This document shows positions 49,049 through 52,243 of a stretch of 52,243 nt of DNA, one piece after another (positions within the stretch are counted from its first letter, which is position 1; every line of letters starts with the position of its first letter). The stretch is from Vibrio sp. S17_S38 (GTDB lineage Bacteria; Pseudomonadota; Gammaproteobacteria; Enterobacterales; Vibrionaceae), in the NCBI RefSeq assembly GCF_014694375.1, contig NZ_JAAUWW010000022.1, forward strand, positions 1 to 52,243, read 5' to 3'. The position numbers were made by a program, and so were the translations under genes. Below the pieces are notes generated by a model. That model saw nothing but the letters and a program-made list of their open reading frames with translations. It did not search any database and was not told the DNA's origin.

Positions 49049-50617
49049 ATGGTCGAGCAACATCAACAACAACTCAAAAAGCAGCTTTGGAACATCGCCA
49101 ACACCTTACGTGGCAACATGTCTGCCGACGATTTTCGTGATTACATTCTAGGGCTTATCTTCTACAAGTACTTATCCGACAAACTGCATACTTACGCCAA
49201 TGAATTGCTGGCCGAAGATGGCATAGCCTTCACCGACATTGATGTCACCAGCGAAGACGGCAAAGAGATATTAGAAGCAGTACAAGAAGAAGCCATCGAC
49301 AAACTAGGTTACTTCTTCAAGCCTTCCTCCCTATTCCATGTACTAGCGCAAGATGCCGAAAACGGTGAGTTTATCTTGGATGATGTGCGTGATGTACTCA
49401 ATGACATCGAACAAAGCACCATGAACGCCGACAGCGCCGATGACTTTAACGGCCTATTTGATGAACTCGACCTCACTTCCAACAAACTCGGCAAAACCCC
49501 TGATGCGCGTAACAAACTGGTGGGGCAAATTCTTGGTCACTTAAACAATATTGATTTCCACCTAGAAAGCACTGAAATCGACATTCTGGGCGATGCTTAC
49601 GAATACTTGATTGGCATGTTCGCCAGTGGCGCAGGTAAAAAAGCGGGCGAGTTCTACACTCCGCAAATGGTATCCAAGTTACTGGCTAAGCTGGTGACCA
49701 TAGATAACCCTGTGAAATCGGTGTATGACCCGACTTGTGGTTCTGGCTCGTTATTGCTGCGAGTGGCGAAAGAATCCAACAATCAAGACATCAAATACTA
49801 CGGCCAAGAGCGTAACCCAAGCACTTACAACCTTGCGCGTATGAACATGATCATGCACGGCGTTCATTACAAGCGTTTTGATATTGAAAACGACGACACC
49901 CTAGAAACGCCGATGCACATCGATGATCGCTTTGATGCTGTAGTCGCCAACCCGCCGTTTTCTGCTCAATGGTCGGCTAGCCCACTGCATTTAAACAACG
50001 ACCGCTTTGCAGACTACGGCAAGCTTGCGCCGAAATCGAAAGCTGACTTTGCCTTTGTGCAACACATGATCCACCAGCTTAATGACAGCGGACGCATGGC
50101 GGTAGTCTTGCCACACGGCGTATTGTTCCGTGGCGCGGCAGAAGGTCATATTCGCCAACACTTGATTAAGCAAAAGAGCTACTTGGATATGGTGATCGGC
50201 CTTCCGGCGAACATCTTCTTTGGCACTTCGATTCCAACCTGTGTGATGGTGTTTAAGAAAGACCGCCAGCCAGATGACAACGTGCTGTTTATTGATGCCA
50301 GCAATCACTTTGAAAAAGGCACTAATACCAACGTAATGCGTGAAGAAGATTTACAGCGCATTTTAGATGCGGTCGCTAAGCGTGAGAATATCGACAAATA
50401 TGCTTATGTTGCCTCACCAAGCGATCTGCAAGAGAACGATTACAACTTAAACATTCCACGTTATGTCGATACTTTTGAAGAAGAAGCGCTGGTGGATTTA
50501 TCGCAAGTCGCCCAGCTGTTGAAAGCTAATGATATCGCCATGATGGAAACCGACCGCACTATTGCCGATTTCTGTGCTGAGCTAGGTATTGAAGCGCCGT
50601 TTGAGGTGGTGAAATGA
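49049..50617 (+). CDS. hsdM: Type I restriction-modification system, methyltransferase subunit HsdM
   Basis: N6-adenine methyltransferase subunit; with HsdS it forms an M2S enzyme that methylates the target sequence. The 522-aa protein has an N-terminal helical domain (LWNIANTLRGNMSADDFRDY), EFYTP (201-205), the SAM-binding DPTCGSGS (227-234) and the catalytic NPPF (301-304), all intact. It starts 105 bp after the fis terminator with only a weak ribosome site. The hsdS start overlaps its stop in ATGA. No restriction subunit is seen; it could lie beyond the right edge. Confidence 0.96.
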   Translation: MVEQHQQQLKKQLWNIANTLRGNMSADDFRDYILGLIFYKYLSDKLHTYANELLAEDGIAFTDIDVTSEDGKEILEAVQEEAIDKLGYFFKPSSLFHVLAQDAENGEFILDDVRDVLNDIEQSTMNADSADDFNGLFDELDLTSNKLGKTPDARNKLVGQILGHLNNIDFHLESTEIDILGDAYEYLIGMFASGAGKKAGEFYTPQMVSKLLAKLVTIDNPVKSVYDPTCGSGSLLLRVAKESNNQDIKYYGQERNPSTYNLARMNMIMHGVHYKRFDIENDDTLETPMHIDDRFDAVVANPPFSAQWSASPLHLNNDRFADYGKLAPKSKADFAFVQHMIHQLNDSGRMAVVLPHGVLFRGAAEGHIRQHLIKQKSYLDMVIGLPANIFFGTSIPTCVMVFKKDRQPDDNVLFIDASNHFEKGTNTNVMREEDLQRILDAVAKRENIDKYAYVASPSDLQENDYNLNIPRYVDTFEEEALVDLSQVAQLLKANDIAMMETDRTIADFCAELGIEAPFEVVK

Positions 50618-51900
50618 GTGAGTTAGTGCCGAAGTTGAGGTTTGAGCATTTCTCATCGAAATGGAAAAAAGAAGTCTATGGCAATATATATAGCTTTAAC
50701 TCTACAAACTCTCTTTCCCGAGAAAATTTAAACTATGTATCGGGTTCCGTAATGAATATTCATTACGGAGATATTCATACGAAATTTTCTACCATCTTTA
50801 ATTTAAACAGAGAAGTTGTACCATTTATTAATGAAGATATTGATTTATCGAAAATAAAATCCGAAAGCTACTGTCAAGAAGGCGACTTAGTCATTGCAGA
50901 TGCGTCGGAAAATTACAATGATATTGGTAAAACCATTGAAATAACATGCTTACATGGAAAACCAACTATTGCAGGACTACATACCTTTTTAGCTCGTCCT
51001 GCTCCTAACACAATGGCAATTGGCTTTGCTGGCTATTTAATGCAGTCATGGTCCGTTAGAAAGCAAGTTATGATTATTGCTCAAGGAACAAAAGTACTAG
51101 GTATCTCAACTAACCGATTAAAGAATATAACCCTAACTATCCCGCACTATAAAGAACAACAAAAAATAGCTGACTTCCTCACCTCAGTAGACACCAAAAT
51201 CAGCCAGCTGACGGAAAAACACCGCCTACTGCAAGACTATAAAAAAGGCGTAATGCAGCAGATCTTCAGCCAGAAGATTCGCTTTAAAGATGAAAATGGT
51301 GAAGCGTTTCCGGAGTGGGAGGTTTATTCATTATTGGATATTTCTGAAGGTGGACTTTCTAATGGTGTATTTAACGACCCTAAAATGTCAGGTAGTGGGT
51401 ATAAATTAATAAATGTTAAAGACATGTATGTGGGTAATAGCATTGATTACTCAAAGTTAACTTTACTTTCTCTAGATGAAAAAACATTCAAAAAAAATCA
51501 AGTAAAGTATGGTGATATTTTTTTCACTCGTTCATCTCTTGTTCCGAGCGGTATAGCATTTAGCAATGTGAATTTATCAAATTCAGATGATATTACATAT
51601 GATGGGCATCTAATTAAATTAAGCCCCAAACTAGATATCATCGTGCCAATTTTTTTAGCTTACTTATTAAGAAGTCATATTATGCGCAAAGCTCTCGTGT
51701 CGAGAGGAAAGCAAAGCACAATGACTACAATAGGCCAAGAAGATATAAAAAACATTCCATCTTATATACCTTGCCTTGCCGAACAACAAAAAATCGCTCA
51801 ATACCTGCAAGCTATCGACCAGAAAATTGCAGCCGTCGCTGAGCAAATAGAACAAAGCAAACAGTTTAAAAAAGGCTTATTGCAACAGATGTTTGTGTAG
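50614..51900 (+). CDS. hsdS: Type I restriction-modification system, specificity subunit HsdS
   Basis: Chooses the DNA target of the M2S complex. The 428-aa protein has two target-recognition domains (about 10-180 and 235-385), each followed by a conserved helical spacer with EQQKIA (181-186 and 390-395), ending in the matching KKGVMQQIF and KKGLLQQMF segments. The spacer repeats set the gap between the two half-sites. TRD-encoding parts are visibly more A/T-rich than hsdM and than the spacers, typical of exchanged TRDs. The motif recognised cannot be read from sequence. Confidence 0.95.
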   Translation: MSELVPKLRFEHFSSKWKKEVYGNIYSFNSTNSLSRENLNYVSGSVMNIHYGDIHTKFSTIFNLNREVVPFINEDIDLSKIKSESYCQEGDLVIADASENYNDIGKTIEITCLHGKPTIAGLHTFLARPAPNTMAIGFAGYLMQSWSVRKQVMIIAQGTKVLGISTNRLKNITLTIPHYKEQQKIADFLTSVDTKISQLTEKHRLLQDYKKGVMQQIFSQKIRFKDENGEAFPEWEVYSLLDISEGGLSNGVFNDPKMSGSGYKLINVKDMYVGNSIDYSKLTLLSLDEKTFKKNQVKYGDIFFTRSSLVPSGIAFSNVNLSNSDDITYDGHLIKLSPKLDIIVPIFLAYLLRSHIMRKALVSRGKQSTMTTIGQEDIKNIPSYIPCLAEQQKIAQYLQAIDQKIAAVAEQIEQSKQFKKGLLQQMFV

Positions 51901-51936
51901 AAAGGTTGCGAGGTGCTAGTCCCTAGTTTCTAGGAA

Positions 51937-51970
51937 AAGCGAAGCGCGGTACTCGGGCGCTGCGCTTCTC
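51937..51970. repeat. GC-rich hairpin after hsdS
   Basis: AGCGAAGCGC (51938-51947) and GCGCTGCGCTT (51957-51967) can pair imperfectly around a short loop. It is preceded by two close CTAG-containing repeats (CTAGTCCCTAGTTTCTAGG at 51916-51934). Located 36 bp after hsdS, but no T-run follows. It may be a dispersed intergenic repeat. Confidence 0.45.
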
Positions 51971-52028
51971 ATGGCTAGAGAAAAGATAAAAGCAAATACA
52001 GCAGAAGCAAATGCGGACTTAATAAAGC

Positions 52029-52140
52029 CCGTCATCCCGAGGAGCCTAGGCGACATCAGGGATCTCCCACAACACGTTGAGACTCAAATCGTGGTTGGAG
52101 ATCCTGAACTGCGCTCCTTCGTCGCTTTTCAGGATGACGG
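52029..52140. repeat. Long imperfect palindrome (dispersed repeat)
   Basis: 112 bp bounded by CCGTCATCC (52029-52037) and GGATGACGG (52132-52140). The arms also share CAGG-GATCTCC and ACG near the middle, so the whole can fold into one long imperfect stem. It codes for nothing. The form is that of a REP/BIME- or MITE-like repeat; related CGTCAT...ATCTCC blocks recur just downstream. Confidence 0.7.
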
Positions 52141-52148
52141 TTAAACAT

Positions 52149-52243
52149 CGTCATTCCGTACAAGGAGCAAAGCGACTGGGGATACGGAATCTCCCACAGC
52201 CTGTTGAGTGCCAATTATAATGAGTAACATGCGGTAGGAGATC
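52149..52243. repeat. Second, diverged copy of the palindromic repeat, cut by the window edge
   Basis: CGTCATTCCG (52149-52158), GGGATACGGAATCTCCCACA (52179-52198) and TGTTGAG (52202-52208) parallel the left arm and centre of the unit at 52029; GGAGATC (52237-52243) begins the right arm, and the copy then runs off the window. 51971-52028 between hairpin and palindrome shows nothing else. Confidence 0.6.

Overview
This window looks like a piece of the main chromosome of a Vibrionaceae bacterium (Vibrio or a close relative). The proteins match the Vibrio/E. coli families almost end to end, GC is low to moderate, and the gene neighbourhoods (rhlB-gppA, rmuC-ubiE-ubiJ-ubiB-tatABC, thiCEFSGH, crbS, acs, accBC-yhdT-panF-prmA-dusB-fis) are those of gamma-proteobacteria. 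Three near-perfect or perfect parS centromere sites within 6 kb, plus the promoter/leader of a ribosomal RNA operon at the left edge, point to an origin-proximal location. The species cannot be told from what is here.

Layout. (1) 1-338: leader and tandem promoters of an rRNA operon that reads leftward out of the window. (2) 339-6218, minus strand: ubiD, a small 2Fe-2S ferredoxin and fre in one operon, then an unrecognised secreted protein, rho and trxA. (3) 6332-11182: rhlB and gppA (plus), hemB (minus), a TatD-family nuclease (plus). (4) 11292-17468, minus: rmuC, ubiE, ubiJ, ubiB, tatA, tatB, tatC, with a probable LexA box on the rmuC promoter. (5) 17573-20960: a DMT-family permease, a small H-NS-like protein and an aminopeptidase P. 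(6) 21105-27696, minus: TPP riboswitch and thiC-thiE-thiF-thiS-thiG-thiH. (7) 27705-33198, minus: an HcaT-like permease, the hybrid sensor kinase CrbS, an 83-aa protein of unknown function and the fluoride channel crcB. (8) 33518-36648, plus: macA-macB. (9) 36821-41423, plus: a cNMP/CBS/nucleotidyltransferase (DUF294) protein, a DnaQ-like exonuclease and acs. (10) 41793-48884, plus: aroQ, accB-accC, yhdT-panF, an ERIC-type repeat, prmA, dusB-fis. (11) 49049-52243, plus: type I modification and specificity genes hsdM-hsdS followed by palindromic repeats; hsdR is not in the window.

Working together: UbiD, UbiE, UbiB and UbiJ serve ubiquinone synthesis. The thi operon makes both the pyrimidine and thiazole halves of thiamine under riboswitch control. 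CrbS and Acs belong to the acetate switch. AccB/AccC, AroQ, HemB, PanF and PrmA are housekeeping metabolism, transport and translation. The only clearly accessory part is the hsdMS region at the right end. I found no CRISPR array, prophage, insertion sequence or tRNA gene, and no convincing wholly new system. The most interesting signals are the parS cluster (one site buried in the linker of a two-part ThiE), the dead ThiD-like half of ThiE, the duplicated C-terminal domain of UbiD, the probable LexA box of rmuC, and the little-understood DUF294/exonuclease pair next to acs.
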